Assembly (NCBI GenBank): GCA_026027325.1
Contig: JAMSLZ010000006.1
Coordinates: forward strand, 930,001-994,000
DNA from: Actinomucor elegans
Lineage: Eukaryota > Mucoromycota > Mucoromycetes > Mucorales > Mucoraceae
Direction: 5' to 3'
DNA length: 64,000 nt
Positions 53,273 to 64,000 of the stretch are shown in pieces. Both the position numbers and the translations under genes were made by a program. The first letter of the stretch is position 1, and every line of letters starts with the position of its first letter. The notes under the pieces are model-generated. The model saw nothing but the letters and a program-made list of their open reading frames with translations. It had not been told where the DNA came from and searched no databases.

Positions 53273-54652
53273 ATGGAATCATTCCTCAGTTGGTCCGAAG
53301 AACAAGGCATCACCACTAATGCCACAGTAAAAAAGACACAGTATGCTGGTTACGGCTTGTTTAGCAGTGAGAAAATACATAGTTCTGCACCAACAGTCTT
53401 GGTTCATATACCCAACCATTTATTACTGACTTTGAGAAAAGCTTTAAGCGTCTCAGAACGGTTCTCTGAAGCGATACTAAAGTTTTTTTCTCGAAATGAC
53501 GAGATTATAGATGATATAGAACAAGTTGCTCAAAACTCAGAGAATGAACGACAGGTGCTGTGTTTATTTCTGATATACTGTCAATTCTTTGATAGATCAA
53601 CATTATGGGAACCTTATATCAGTATATTGCCCAGTATCGAATTTTTCAAAGAAAACCATGTCTTGTTTAACTTGGAGAGCATTAAAGGAACAACACTTGA
53701 AAACTCTACCCATGCCAAGATAGCCAGTTTAAAACGAGAACTACAAGCAATCACTAAAACGGAGGATACGTGGATATCAGACATTGATTTCGACATGTAC
53801 ATTTGGGCAGACTGCGTATTCTGGTCTCGCGCTGTAGGTATTGGAGGGGATGATGCTTGCTTAGACAGCAATATGGCTTTGGTTCCTTTCTTTGATTTTG
53901 CAAACCACTCTGCTGATAAATCAAATATGCGATGGCAGCTAAACCAAGAACAGAAAGGATTGGATCTTGTTACGTATCCTGATCAGACTATTAAGAATGG
54001 CGATGAGCTATTGCTGTCCTATGGCTCAAAGCCAAATCAAGAACTTCTTTTCTTACATGGGTTTTGTATTGAAAACAACCCTGAGCCATCCTGTATTACT
54101 TTGCCGCTGCTTCCGTTCTTGGATCCTACTGCAGATCCTCTCAACCTGCCAAAAATACACTGGCTGAAGCAAATTGGCGTAAAACCTACTTTGAAATTGA
54201 CTGTTGAGAAGCAAAACGATGTTGATCAGGATTTGATTGGCTGTGGGTGGATGTATGACTCTATTGTTACCATGTACTTGGTAGCCCTGGATGAGGACGA
54301 TGGATTGGTATTCGCAGCCAATGAAGACAGCGATACTATCCAACTGTTGGTGCAAGGAAAGAACATTTCTACAATGAAAGAATTGGAGAATGCTGTTATT
54401 AATATGGATCATTCGCCTATTATCAAGCTTAGAGTAATCGTGCTGTTATTAGACGCGTTGGGATATCAATATTCTCAAAATACAGAGTTTGAAGGGACTG
54501 AAATGGATGAAATACCTATTACAAAGCAAGCTTCCATCTATAGGAATGAAGAGAAATGTGCTTTAGAATCTGCATTAGAAACTTTATCTGATTTGCAAGA
54601 CAAATTGATGAAAAATTCGATAGTTTTATCTTATTTAGAAGGTGCTCAATAA
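53273..54652 (+). CDS. SET-domain lysine methyltransferase (SETD3/RLSMT type)
   Basis: 459 residues in one exon, unlike its intron-rich neighbours. The split SET domain starts with TQYAGYGLFSSEKI (the GxGLF motif). After an alpha-helical insert it continues with LVPFFDFANHSADKSN (the NHS block that contacts S-adenosylmethionine) near residues 203-218 and GDELLLSYGSKPNQELLFLHGF, with the catalytic Tyr near residue 248. The C-terminal helical part matches the Rubisco-LSMT substrate-binding domain. Members methylate non-histone proteins such as ribosomal proteins or actin; the substrate here is unknown. Start chosen at the first ATG, which follows the T31 promoter tract by 48 nt. A SET gene without introns could be a retrocopy, but the open frame and domain integrity argue that it is functional. 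Confidence 0.9.
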   Translation: MESFLSWSEEQGITTNATVKKTQYAGYGLFSSEKIHSSAPTVLVHIPNHLLLTLRKALSVSERFSEAILKFFSRNDEIIDDIEQVAQNSENERQVLCLFLIYCQFFDRSTLWEPYISILPSIEFFKENHVLFNLESIKGTTLENSTHAKIASLKRELQAITKTEDTWISDIDFDMYIWADCVFWSRAVGIGGDDACLDSNMALVPFFDFANHSADKSNMRWQLNQEQKGLDLVTYPDQTIKNGDELLLSYGSKPNQELLFLHGFCIENNPEPSCITLPLLPFLDPTADPLNLPKIHWLKQIGVKPTLKLTVEKQNDVDQDLIGCGWMYDSIVTMYLVALDEDDGLVFAANEDSDTIQLLVQGKNISTMKELENAVINMDHSPIIKLRVIVLLLDALGYQYSQNTEFEGTEMDEIPITKQASIYRNEEKCALESALETLSDLQDKLMKNSIVLSYLEGAQ

Positions 54653-55451
54653 AAAAAAAGTTATTATATCCAATGCCTCTCAAAAAAAAGATGATACTAG
54701 TTGAATCAAAAATAATGAAATTGAAGTTGCAACAGATTTAGCAGCTCTTTGAGAGTATAAAATGCTTATTAAATACGACTTTGGATCGAGATCAGCCGAG
54801 AGATCTAAAAATTATTGATGTTCCATGTTCAATTTTTGAAGTTTTTCCAAGTTCAAGTAATCTGTCAAAAAAACCCAGAGTGGCGAGTTCATATTAGACC
54901 TTTCAAAAAAAAAAAAAATTAAAAATGCTGTATTTTCGGAGTCAATTAGAGTCTTTCAGTTCTTCTTCAGTGTGTTCAATATCAGCCAGCCAATAAAATC
55001 TATGCACGTTTTTTTTTTTTTCAACCAAATATCAGGAATCAATCATTCATAGCTCTCGCGAAAATCTTGACTTAACTTTGCATCTGATCAATCGCTCATA
55101 CTGAAAATGCACTGTTGCATCTGCGGCAACTTCGATTTAATTATAATTCAATGAATGTCGCATAGACAATTGTTAATTTGCAAATAAATATGATATTATT
55201 TGTCCACTCAATGTCAGTGGATACCTGCAGCGTGGTTCTAGAATCGATCGTCATTAATTAAACATGGTTTGTTTGGATAATATTATTCATTTGTACTATA
55301 TAATAAGAAAAAGTTGGCTGCAGTAAATAATATTTTTTGCTGATATACTTGAGATAAAAAGATGGGGATTTGTACTAAGATTAGAAAGATATAATAATGA
55401 GAAAGGTAGTTCTTTTTGACAAAAAACAATATATGGTATGAAAAAAAAAAT
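54653..55451. other. 0.8-kb intergenic, SET/LIS1 convergent
   Basis: AT-rich. Holds a dispersed motif copy in reverse (54783-54813) and short A/T runs. No gene. Confidence 0.5.
54783..54813 (-). repeat. dispersed motif copy (reverse)
   Basis: The reverse complement reads AATTTTTAGATCTCTCGGCT followed by GATCTCGATCC, close to 47363-47390. Confidence 0.55.
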
Positions 55452-57134
55452 TTATCGGCATTGCCAAAGTTTAATAGTTTGATCTACGCTGCCTGTTGCA
55501 ACGACTGGACTCGTTTGACAATAGCTATTGAATAGAAAAAGGTGAATAAAAAAATAAGATACACTCATAATTCGACTTACGCTATACAAGTAACAAAGTG
55601 AGAATGTGCTTCTAGTGTCTTGGAGCATCTACCCGTCTTTAAATCCCAAATTTTGATCGTCTTGTCGTCTGAAGCACTTAGTAAATATTTGCCATTAGGA
55701 TGGAATACCAATCCTCTAACCCAGTTATCGTGACCAACCTATGGTACGTTAACACACAGTAATTTAGATGTAAAACACAACTTACCAGAGTGTGTAATAA
55801 TTGACCGTTTGTATTCCATAGCTTGATGGTTTTATCTCGAGATCCAGTTACAATATATTGTCCAGCCATTTGATCTTTTGACTTATTCTATGGTTTCAAT
55901 CAATAGATAATCCTTAAATGTTACATATAATATATATTACCTCGTCACCAATTAATTCTTGAATGTATTCGTAAGAGTTCACAGGTGCAAATATCGCGCA
56001 TTCAATTACGTGTTCATGACCTCTAAACTCCATCTTTCCTTCACCTGTTTGAGCATCCCAAAGTCGAGCAGTCTATTATGTATTAGTCACAGTACTTGAT
56101 CTGTTTTTTTTTCTGGAAGGTACCTGATCATTGGATGCTGTTACTAGATATCTTCCATCTTCACTAGGCACAACTGATCGAACCCAATCCAAATGTCCAC
56201 TTAGTGTCTTGATACAATAGCTATTAGATGGTATTAGTTCGAGTTGTTTAAGCATGAACTTGTGCATTTTACCCAGATGATGTATCCCACAGTTTGATAG
56301 TTCTGTCGCGAGAAGATGATATGATAGTATCACCAGAAGGCATGTAATTAACTGAAGATACGCTGTGATCATGGCCGTAAAGAGTCTTGACACACTTGTA
56401 GTCATTATTAACATCCCATACTTTAATGGTCAGATCAGCTGAACAAGATACTAAAAACACCCGCCTTTGATATTAGTTTAGATAATATAACAATAAGCTT
56501 CCAACTTTATCATTTACCCAAAAAGTTTCCCTTTGGATCAAACGCAATGTCTTGCACTGATTTTGTGTGGCCTTTGAGAGTGCGTTCAAATTCGCCAGTT
56601 TCATAATCCCAAATTTTTATCGTTGTATCTTCAGATGATGAAGCTAATATCTGATAAACTGGATGAAAGACGACGCGAGTAATAGGGCTCCTATGACCTG
56701 TCATGCTCTGCTTCTCAGGGGCGCGAGGAATCCAGTCGACAGAGCTTGTTTGTTTCCTGATAGGCGCATTATTGATTTCTTCCTGCATTTGAGCTGATTT
56801 TGTCTCCAATTCCATAATCTAATCGTACGTTAGATACTAGCCAATAGGTCTCATAACCGTGTACCTTCTTTTGTAATCGAATCACAGAAGTCCATTTCTT
56901 TTCTAACAAGCCAGAATATTTTTGCTTAGGGTCAGAACAAAAATCTTCATTATGTGTTTCAGATTTCAAGGCATTAAAAGACTCTGTAAATCCACTGGAG
57001 CTAAGATAATCCAGTATAGCCTTATGTCTATTGAATGGGGTTAATATCAATAGCGCCTCAATAAGCGCAAGATGAGCTTTTCTAATGTATACTTACAATT
57101 CATCTTTCTGACGATCAGAAAGAATACTAGTCAT
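55452..57134 (-). CDS. LIS1: LIS1/PAC1/NudF nuclear distribution protein
   Basis: Nine exons: 57134-57097, 57027-56865, 56818-56518, 56450-56273, 56220-56124, 56072-55941, 55887-55786, 55738-55581 and 55524-55452. Phases agree and total 413 residues, the normal LIS1 length. Order: LisH dimer motif ([15 protein letters not shown], about residues 8-22), a coiled coil ([15 protein letters not shown]), then seven WD40 repeats with the WD signatures [63 protein letters not shown] and TIKLWQCR at the C-terminus. LIS1 binds dynein and NudE and positions nuclei along hyphae. Repeat 5 is fused to an insert ([19 protein letters not shown]) that replaces the usual short loop and is split by an intron. 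The C-terminal CR is the family end. Confidence 0.96.
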
Positions 57135-60100
57135 TATTAAATAATAAGGAGAGAGATTAGAAAGAAAGAGATGATAGTACTTTTTTTTGTTTTTTTTTTT
57201 GTAAGAGAAAAGAAAAGAAAAAAGTTTATCTTTCTGACTCAAGAAGAATGACGCACCTTAAAAAAAATGGGTGGCAGCCCACGGAAACCATCAACGGAAT
57301 TCAGCCGAAACTAGGTCATACTGCATCTGCAGCTAACAAGTGGAAAGGCTTATAATTCATTACAAGTTTTATAGAAGAATATCATTAGATCGACCCCTTG
57401 TCCTTGATTATCTTCCCTTTATTATACAAGCCTCGATGATTTCTTTTGTAATATAAATGTATATATATTTTTTTTACATTACACAGCGCTTCCGGGACCA
57501 ATCTGGCGGGCTAGTATTAATAGATCCAGTGTAATGACATGCCTTGTATCTCAGTCCGCAACTCTACGCGGAATTCTATCTACCTATTGTAAAAGTGTCG
57601 ACCTAACTTTCAGGTATAACTTGAAATTACTGAAACTTGCGTATATATCATTCATGGATAAGTAAAAGCACCAAAACACTGTGCATTGCAAGTTCGTTTA
57701 TATAACTCGAAACATTGATGTTCAGTATACAATATTTCTATATCGTTCGAAATGTTATTAGTTCTCGATATATCATATTAAATGACTCTGTATTGGATTA
57801 TTTTATGAAGAAGCAAAAAAAAAAAAAAAAAAGGGCAACGTTTCTGAAGATCAAAATTAGATTCAATTCATTCTTCCTCAGTTTTCTGATTCCGCTATCC
57901 AATAAACGTTACAAACATCAATGGAGTTTCAACTTGAAACGTATTATTGGTGACTGTTTTTTATTAACATTTAAACTGAAGAGCATCAGTAGAAGTAATA
58001 TAATAAACTTTCTACATATTTGAATTACGCATTGAATTGTTATCACAAATCTGAATTATATTTCATTTTCTATTAATAGATTAGATTTTATTACAAAAAA
58101 AAAAAAAAAAAAAAAAAAAAGATCAATATGTACGCAAAGAAGCATCATCGTCCTACCTACAATGGCCGTGTTGGTACTTTAACTTACGTTACCTAAATAA
58201 TAATATCATTTACGGGTATAAAAAAAGATTTAATAGCTTGTATTTGCTGGAATGAAACTTAAGGGAAACTCATGATTTGAATATTTAAAATAGAGTGCCA
58301 AAATATACCATCGAATGTACTTTGTTGAATATACCGTTTCTGCTGGGAGATACTTGAATTTACCGTGTTGACAGTTGGATCCAGATATCTAAAGATGACA
58401 TAGGAAATGGAAATTCACAGATCTGATTTTATGATCGCATACTCAAATTCGACTATTTTCTGTACTTACTATACTATCATGAATAATGAAACAATTGATG
58501 TGTTTAATCTGTCTAATTATGATATCTATGTAACTACAAGTCTCTGGGGATTGGATCTAGTGTACGATTGGGATTGGATTTTTAGCTGAACATGAATATG
58601 AGATATAGTTCAATCGCAAGCTCAAGGGACAGTGTTATGGGCTGAAAAAAGGCTATCAAATCCAATCCTAAATCTACTGTGTATGGAACGGATAAAGCAT
58701 TTATTGTAACATATGTTTATGGCCATAGGAGAAAGACGAAAGTCAAACAAGGTGCCAATGATGTTGATGGCCCTGCCTAAAAAAAAAAAGTAAAGATTGT
58801 ACAAAAAGGTAGATACATCATTCGACTAACAGCAGACTTCTTGAAGAACGATAATGTATTGGTAATGTGTAACTGGTATCATGTTTATTATTATTCAACA
58901 AGCATTGAAGAAATGATGCAAGATAAGCTTCTTGACGCTGCTATGCAATGGGTCATGGATAGGGTCAGCCTTAACGCGGATTGAAAGTCGATCAAATATG
59001 TCCTCCGTTTGAATAAAGGAATTCTTGGTGTGATAACAACTATATATAGCTCATTTTATATAAACTCAGAGTATTAATTTGAGTTATCATGATGTACTGG
59101 ATTTGGTTTGCTCTTCCATAAAAACAAAAGTGATAGATTGAGTACTAAAGTATGTTTGAAAGGATTAGCAAAAAAATAGATATCGTACGTATTTTAAGCA
59201 ACATTGGTGAAAAAATGCTCTTATTTTGGTATATTGTATGTCAATATGGCAAATAGAGCTATGTGTTTAATCCCAAAATATAGCTTAGCATTTGAAAAAT
59301 AAAATATACAATGTATCCATAATTTTATGGGGTTCCAAGCAACTTTGGTTTTTTAATAAAGAATTAGGCTGTCGCTAATTATCTGTTTGTGATCGCCGAT
59401 CCGAAGGAGTGTTTAAAAGTATTCGTACTATGGCACAAGCGGTTCTACTTAAATATCGCATCTAATTAGCATTTCATTTTTAGAATGAGCTACTACAATT
59501 ATTAATAGATTTATCTAACTGTAGTATAATGAATATAATGGCCACTGTGCCTTGAGCACCATTTGGTAATTATACCCACTAAAGCTGGTTATTCAGCCTC
59601 ACTTAAACTTGTTTATTTGCATATTTTTTATTTTTTTATTTGATAAATAAAGTGCTACCCTATGTTTTAAATGTAGTTAAAAAGCAACATGATGATATCC
59701 TCCTTTCATGAGAGTTCCTTGCAGATGATTAGCGGATAACAATTTATCTATGACTTGTTAGGAATTTACCGAAATTATTGACATTGACTTTACCGCGACT
59801 TTTGATTAATAGAGAAAAAAAAAGGTAGATACATTAAAAGAGTTTTAATAAAATACCTACAGATTTTAGTTCAGTAGCGAATGGTGCAAGTATGATAGAC
59901 GGTTTCGCGAAGTGATTAACATATAATATTTAAAATAGTGTGTATCTAGACGATACTATGTGGTGTCAAGAGGCAAGCACTACATGTACTCAGGATCTCA
60001 GCTTGTCGTCTTATCTGGCATTCAATAACAATACAACATTTAATAGATCTCAAGCGGTGCAATATAGAGATATGAGCCTTTCTTTAACATTAATAAACTA

Positions 60101-61250
60101 ACAGCACGTTCAGCGTGATCGAATTGTTGCAGAAATCATTTTAGATTCTATATAACTTTCAATAATTTTGCATTTCAGTAAAAGCATAGATGTTTTATAG
60201 ATGAACTGTTGATCTCTATAATTATGTTCACAACTCAAATATTTTGAATACAATAGGATAACACACTCTTTGATACACCAGAATTACAATTCTGAAAGGC
60301 TTTGCGCTTCGCAAGAAAAGTATTATGTAATTGAAAAATTTCAGCTTGAGGAATTTATGTTGAAATCGAGCGAGAGTGCTTAATCTCTCTACATTTCTCA
60401 ATCCATTCAAGTTTAATACCACATCTGAGATCCATCACTTATTAATAAAGAACCACTGTATTTACTAAAACTATTTTTCAGCTAAACCTCATAGGCATAT
60501 TATGTTTTGAAGATTGGCAAAGAAGAATACGCATTATTTATGATCTAGTGCTAATAATCTATAGAAATCTCAATAGATCTTGATCAACTGCTGCACCTAG
60601 TTAGCAGTTTGTACTTAAATTGAGCTGTTGCATCTAACAGAACCTCAATTTGATTCGATCGCGTTCAATTCCTTGTACACAATTACTATTTTTCGCAACA
60701 TTTATCTTGAAAATCAGAAACTACGTGACGTTCCAAAGAGAAAAAAAGAACAGAGTTTTCTTCCCGAAAAGGCAATTCACTTGGTAGATGAGCTAAGAAA
60801 CCTTATCAAAAATCTCACGTTCACCATTGGCAAAACTTATAACCTAATAGATATATAGAAATTGAGTTGGGGGGGATATCATACACACATATAATACACC
60901 AAGAAGCAAAATCCATACAGGGATAAGATGATCACAGTGTACAACAAAACTGAATGAGGAGAGATTAACGTAGATTAGGTGATATCCCGATAATGGAGTT
61001 TGGCCGATGGGAAAAAAGGGACAGCGTAAGCCACCCATTGAATTATGATGACAGGTCCTATATATGCAGCCTGTTAAAAAACTTTAAGTCATTATCATAT
61101 GTAACCGATTAGATTTTGAATAACCGGTTTCTCCCCCGCATATCTTTGTTGGTAGTGATATTATTTTGAAACTCATTATTTAAAGTGGTTTATTACTCCA
61201 TTTTTTTTTTCCTCTCTTTTCTTACTTTGTTTTATCAAAATATACCAACA
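57135..61250. other. 4.1-kb intergenic region
   Basis: AT-rich. There is a T run near 57181-57200 and an A26 tract at 58095-58120. Open frames at 57715-58023 and 58407-58589 and a 22-codon frame at 58128 lack any recognisable feature. The last ~150 bp form the promoter of the carrier gene with a pyrimidine-rich leader. No gene supported. Confidence 0.5.
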
Positions 61251-62375
61251 ATGTCTACTACTGAACAAATCGAACAACTTGCTATTGAACCTGTTACTGT
61301 AAAGAACGACACCGCTTCTTCTGTCAAGTCTTTCCTTTCCGGTGGTTTCGGTGGTATGGCCTCTGTTTTAGTTGGGTAAGTAACTGGAAGAAAAAAAAAA
61401 ACAAGAGAGATATATAACACTAAAACACACCTCTAGTCAACCTTTTGATCTTGTTAAAGTGCGTCTTCAAACTAGTGAAGGTGTCTACAAGAATACTGCC
61501 GATTGTTTCAAGCAAATTGTAAAGAAGGATGGTATTTTCGGTTTATATCGTGGTATGGCTACTCCTTTGGCTAGTATCACACCCATCTTTGCAGTCAGCT
61601 TCTGGGTAATGTATAACAAGTAGTGACGATGTATGTATGTACGTATATATATATTGATGCGTGTTTATTATTCTAGTCTTATGATCTTGGTAAGAAGATC
61701 GTTTATGGTTTAAGAACTGACAAGGACAATACCAACAAGCAACTTTCATTGGCTGAAATCACCTTTGCCGGTGCTTTCTCTGCTGTACCTACTACCTTGT
61801 TCATGGCACCTTCTGAACGTGTCAAGGTATTGATGCAAATCCAAGGTCAAGGTGGTGAACAAAAATATAAGGGTCCTTTGGACGTTGTGCGTCAATTATA
61901 CAAGGAAGGTGGTGTTCGTTCCATCTGGAGAGGTACTGGTGCTACATTATTGCGTGATTCACCTGGTTCTGCTGCCTACTTTGTAGCTTACGAATTGATC
62001 AAGAAGGGCCTTACACCTGAAGGTACACGCCCTGAAGATTTGAGTTTCGGTGCAGTTTTGTTTGCTGGTGGTAAGTTTTCGAGATCGCGGAAAGTTTAGG
62101 ATCAAATATACTAAATTTTTATATATAAAGGTATGGCTGGTGTTGCTATGTGGACTATTGCTATTCCTCCTGATGTACTCAAGTCTCGTTTGCAATCTGC
62201 TCCTGCTGGTACTTACAGTGGATTGGGTGACTGTCTCAAGAAGACTATCAAGACAGATGGCCCTGCTGCTCTTTTCAAGGGCCTTGGTCCTGCCATGTTG
62301 AGAGCTTTCCCTGCCAATGCTGCCACTTTCTTGGGTGTGGAATACTCTATGAGAGCTATGAACATGGTCTTTTAA
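61251..62375 (+). CDS. crc1: mitochondrial carnitine/acylcarnitine carrier
   Basis: Four exons: 61251-61375, 61437-61605, 61677-62070 and 62131-62375, 310 residues, phases agree. Three tandem SLC25 repeats are visible by their Px[DE]xx[KR] marks: QPFDLVKVRLQ, MAPSERVKVLMQ (the second, with Ala-Pro-Ser-Glu) and IPPDVLKSRLQ. Six transmembrane helices are implied. The third repeat's AGVAMWTIAIPPDVLKSRLQ and the last block LRAFPANAATFLGVEY are those of the carnitine carrier family (CRC1, AcuH, SLC25A20), which swaps acyl- or acetyl-carnitine for free carnitine across the inner mitochondrial membrane. A short N-terminal tail has no cleavable presequence. The next gene, 335 bp downstream on the same strand, encodes a carnitine acyltransferase, the enzyme that makes its substrate. 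Confidence 0.93.
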
Positions 62376-62710
62376 GAATAGAATCAAAGAACCCTGTAGA
62401 TAAACCATTCATATAAACTGTTTTCTTTTGGAAACATTTAAGTGTATTTTTAATAAACCGCCATTTTCATCAACTTAGACACTTAAGAGTTGTATTAAAG
62501 CGGAAAGTTGCACATGCGCACTAGTGATTTTCTGTGGGGCAGTTTTTTTTGTATTAGCGTGTAACATTGGTAGACGTGCAATTCTGCTGACACAAAGCTA
62601 TTTCAAGTTTCAGTCAGCTTTTTTATTATTAGTGTGTTCCTTTTTCACTTAAATATCGAGTTTTTTTCTTTCTGTGCCTTTCTTTTGGTTTAACAACATA
62701 TTATCGCACT
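62376..62710. other. intergenic, carrier 3' end and acyltransferase promoter
   Basis: 335 bp with a carrier AATAAA near 62450 and a T-rich leader before the next ATG. I see no further gene. Confidence 0.6.
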
Positions 62711-64000
62711 ATGTCTTTCCTTCGAACCGCTACGAGAGCATCACCTCGTTTTACTATGGCTGCTGTAAGTACATGCATTACTCTTTGTTCATTAAATCAT
62801 TGAACTTTTTTTTTTGCGTCATGTAGAGATCTACATTTGCTCGTCGCGCTATGGCGACTGCGAAGCCTGAGCCCAAGACTCCTGTCGACCCTAACGCTGC
62901 TGGACCCATGTTCAAGTACCAAAACAACTTGCCCAAGTTGCCTGTTCCTGCTTTAGGTGCTACTCTTCAAAAGTACCTTCAGTCTGTTCGTCCTCTTTTG
63001 GATGATGCCGAGTACAAAAAAACAGAACAAGCTGTCAAGGATTTTGAAGCTCCCGGTGGTCTCGGTCTCAAGTTACAAGAGCGTTTGATGGCTCGCTTCA
63101 ACGACCCTAGCGTTGTGAACTGGATGGAAGATTGGTGGTTAGATCAAGCTTATATGGGTTATCGTGATCCTGTAGTGATTTATGTCAGCTACTTCTTCCT
63201 GTTCAAGGATGACAAGTTGCGCAAGTCTCCTGCTCAACGCGCTGCAGCTATCACCACTGCCGCACTCGAATTCAAGAAGCAAATTGTCGAGTAAGTACAT
63301 CTTTTTTTTTTTGAGTGATCGTGTTATAGACTTACTTATTCCCCCTTATAGTAAAACTCTTTCTATTGAAATGGCCAAGGGTGAGCCAATGTGTATGGAT
63401 TCTTACAAATACATGTTCAATAACTGCCGTATGCCCAAGAAGCCATCTGATTATGAAGCTATCTTTGACCCTGTCAAAAATAACCATGTCGTTGTTATCC
63501 GCAAGAACAAGTTTTATGTTATTGACACTATTCACAATGGCAAGCAATTGTCTACCAATGAGCTTCAACAACAATTCCAACGAATCATTGATCAAGCAGG
63601 ATCTGGAAAGGGTCTTCCTATTGGTGTTTTAACTTCTGATAACCGCGACAGATGGACTGAGGTAAGATGCCATTGGCTGTTTATAATTGCGGGGAAGAAG
63701 ATCATGGGAAATTAAATACATACATCGAATGTCATAGTATAGAGAACGTTTGGTTGCCGCTAATCCTGAGAATGCTCGTACTTTGGAAAAGGTTGAATCA
63801 TCTGATTTCGTAGTTTGTCTTGATGATCAAACACCTATTACCCGTGATGAAGGTTCTCGCGCCTGCTGGCACGGTGATGGCCGTAATCGTTTCTTTGACA
63901 AGCCCCTTCAGTTCATTGTCTTTGAGAATGGTAAGGCTGGTTTCATGGGAGAGGTAAGTCAACATAATAATGGGTTAGTATAACGATTAACATATAGAAT
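62711..64000 (+). CDS. carnitine acyltransferase (acetyltransferase type), 5' part
   Basis: Gene leaves the window. Exons: 62711-62764, 62827-63290, 63352-63661, 63738-63953, and possibly from 63998 on. The 63738 acceptor is chosen because TAG at 63735-63737 keeps frame. The N-terminus MSFLRTATRASPRF..RSTFARRAM is Arg/Ser/Thr-rich without acids, a mitochondrial presequence. Next come LPKLPVPALGATLQKYL, the choline/carnitine acyltransferase start signature, WWLDQAYMGYRDPVVIYVSY, and SYKYMFNNCRMPKKPSD. LTSDNRDRWTE and CWHGDGRNRFFDKPLQFIVF follow, leading to the catalytic His block (expected as GEHSxMDG) just past the window edge. It transfers acetyl or short acyl groups between CoA and carnitine. 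Yeast has CAT2, YAT1 and YAT2; which this matches cannot be set. Alternative: a longer-chain family member. Confidence 0.9.

Noticed and set aside
58128..58196. 22-codon frame after an A26 tract
   Set aside because: Too short to support; no conserved motif or splice continuation found.
1..64000. CRISPR arrays, bacterial operons, riboswitches
   Set aside because: No direct-repeat/spacer arrays or Shine-Dalgarno-led gene strings; introns and TE types show a eukaryote.

Overview
The window looks like nuclear DNA of an early-diverging filamentous fungus, most likely Mucoromycota (Mucorales-like). It is AT-rich, genes carry many short (about 40-90 nt) GT..AG introns, there is an intact DIRS-type tyrosine-recombinase retrotransposon, and the conserved proteins (zuotin, LIS1, PRP38B, RBM18-like, carnitine carrier and carnitine acyltransferase) have fungal-style architecture. 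Species cannot be set from sequence alone. I rebuilt exons by hand from splice signals, reading frame and family knowledge. Several genes (RBM18-like, LIS1, PRP38B, USP, bHLH) exist only as short exons and would be missed by an ORF scan.

Layout. (1) 1-18.4 kb, gene-bearing: 3' end of a voltage-sensor-like membrane protein; zuotin (minus); a complete DIRS element (2676-6980); a pseudokinase-like gene; an Mtf2/Nam1-like mitochondrial gene; a universal-stress-protein gene (minus, convergent with the previous one); a bHLH-zipper factor (minus); an RBM18-like RRM protein (minus); a small secreted double-psi-barrel protein with a clear TATA box. (2) 18.4-51.8 kb, a gene-poor AT-rich island holding a dead L1-like LINE (26.7-30.3 kb), a second LINE ORF1 relic (33.7-34.9 kb), a decayed coiled-coil gene (30.6-31.7 kb), dispersed short repeats and long homopolymers, and five intact plus two decayed copies of a ~70-residue microprotein family that resembles a stand-alone WWE domain. 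Each intact copy has its own TATAAATA box 54-81 nt before the ATG. (3) 51.8-64 kb, gene-bearing again: PRP38B (minus, with a 12-nt microexon) head-to-head with a SET-domain methyltransferase, LIS1 (minus, nine exons), a 4-kb gap, then a tandem pair for carnitine-dependent acyl/acetyl transport: the mitochondrial carnitine/acylcarnitine carrier followed directly by a carnitine acyltransferase that runs off the right edge.

How the parts relate. The right-edge pair forms one pathway: the acyltransferase makes acyl- or acetyl-carnitine and the carrier moves it across the inner mitochondrial membrane. The other conserved genes are unrelated housekeeping functions (ribosome-associated chaperone, splicing, dynein regulation). 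The most unusual content is the island and its WWE-like microprotein family, which has spread as a cassette (promoter, CDS and 3' flank) among transposon remains while several copies stayed open. I judge this the best candidate for an undescribed system; the domain assignment and any function are inference.
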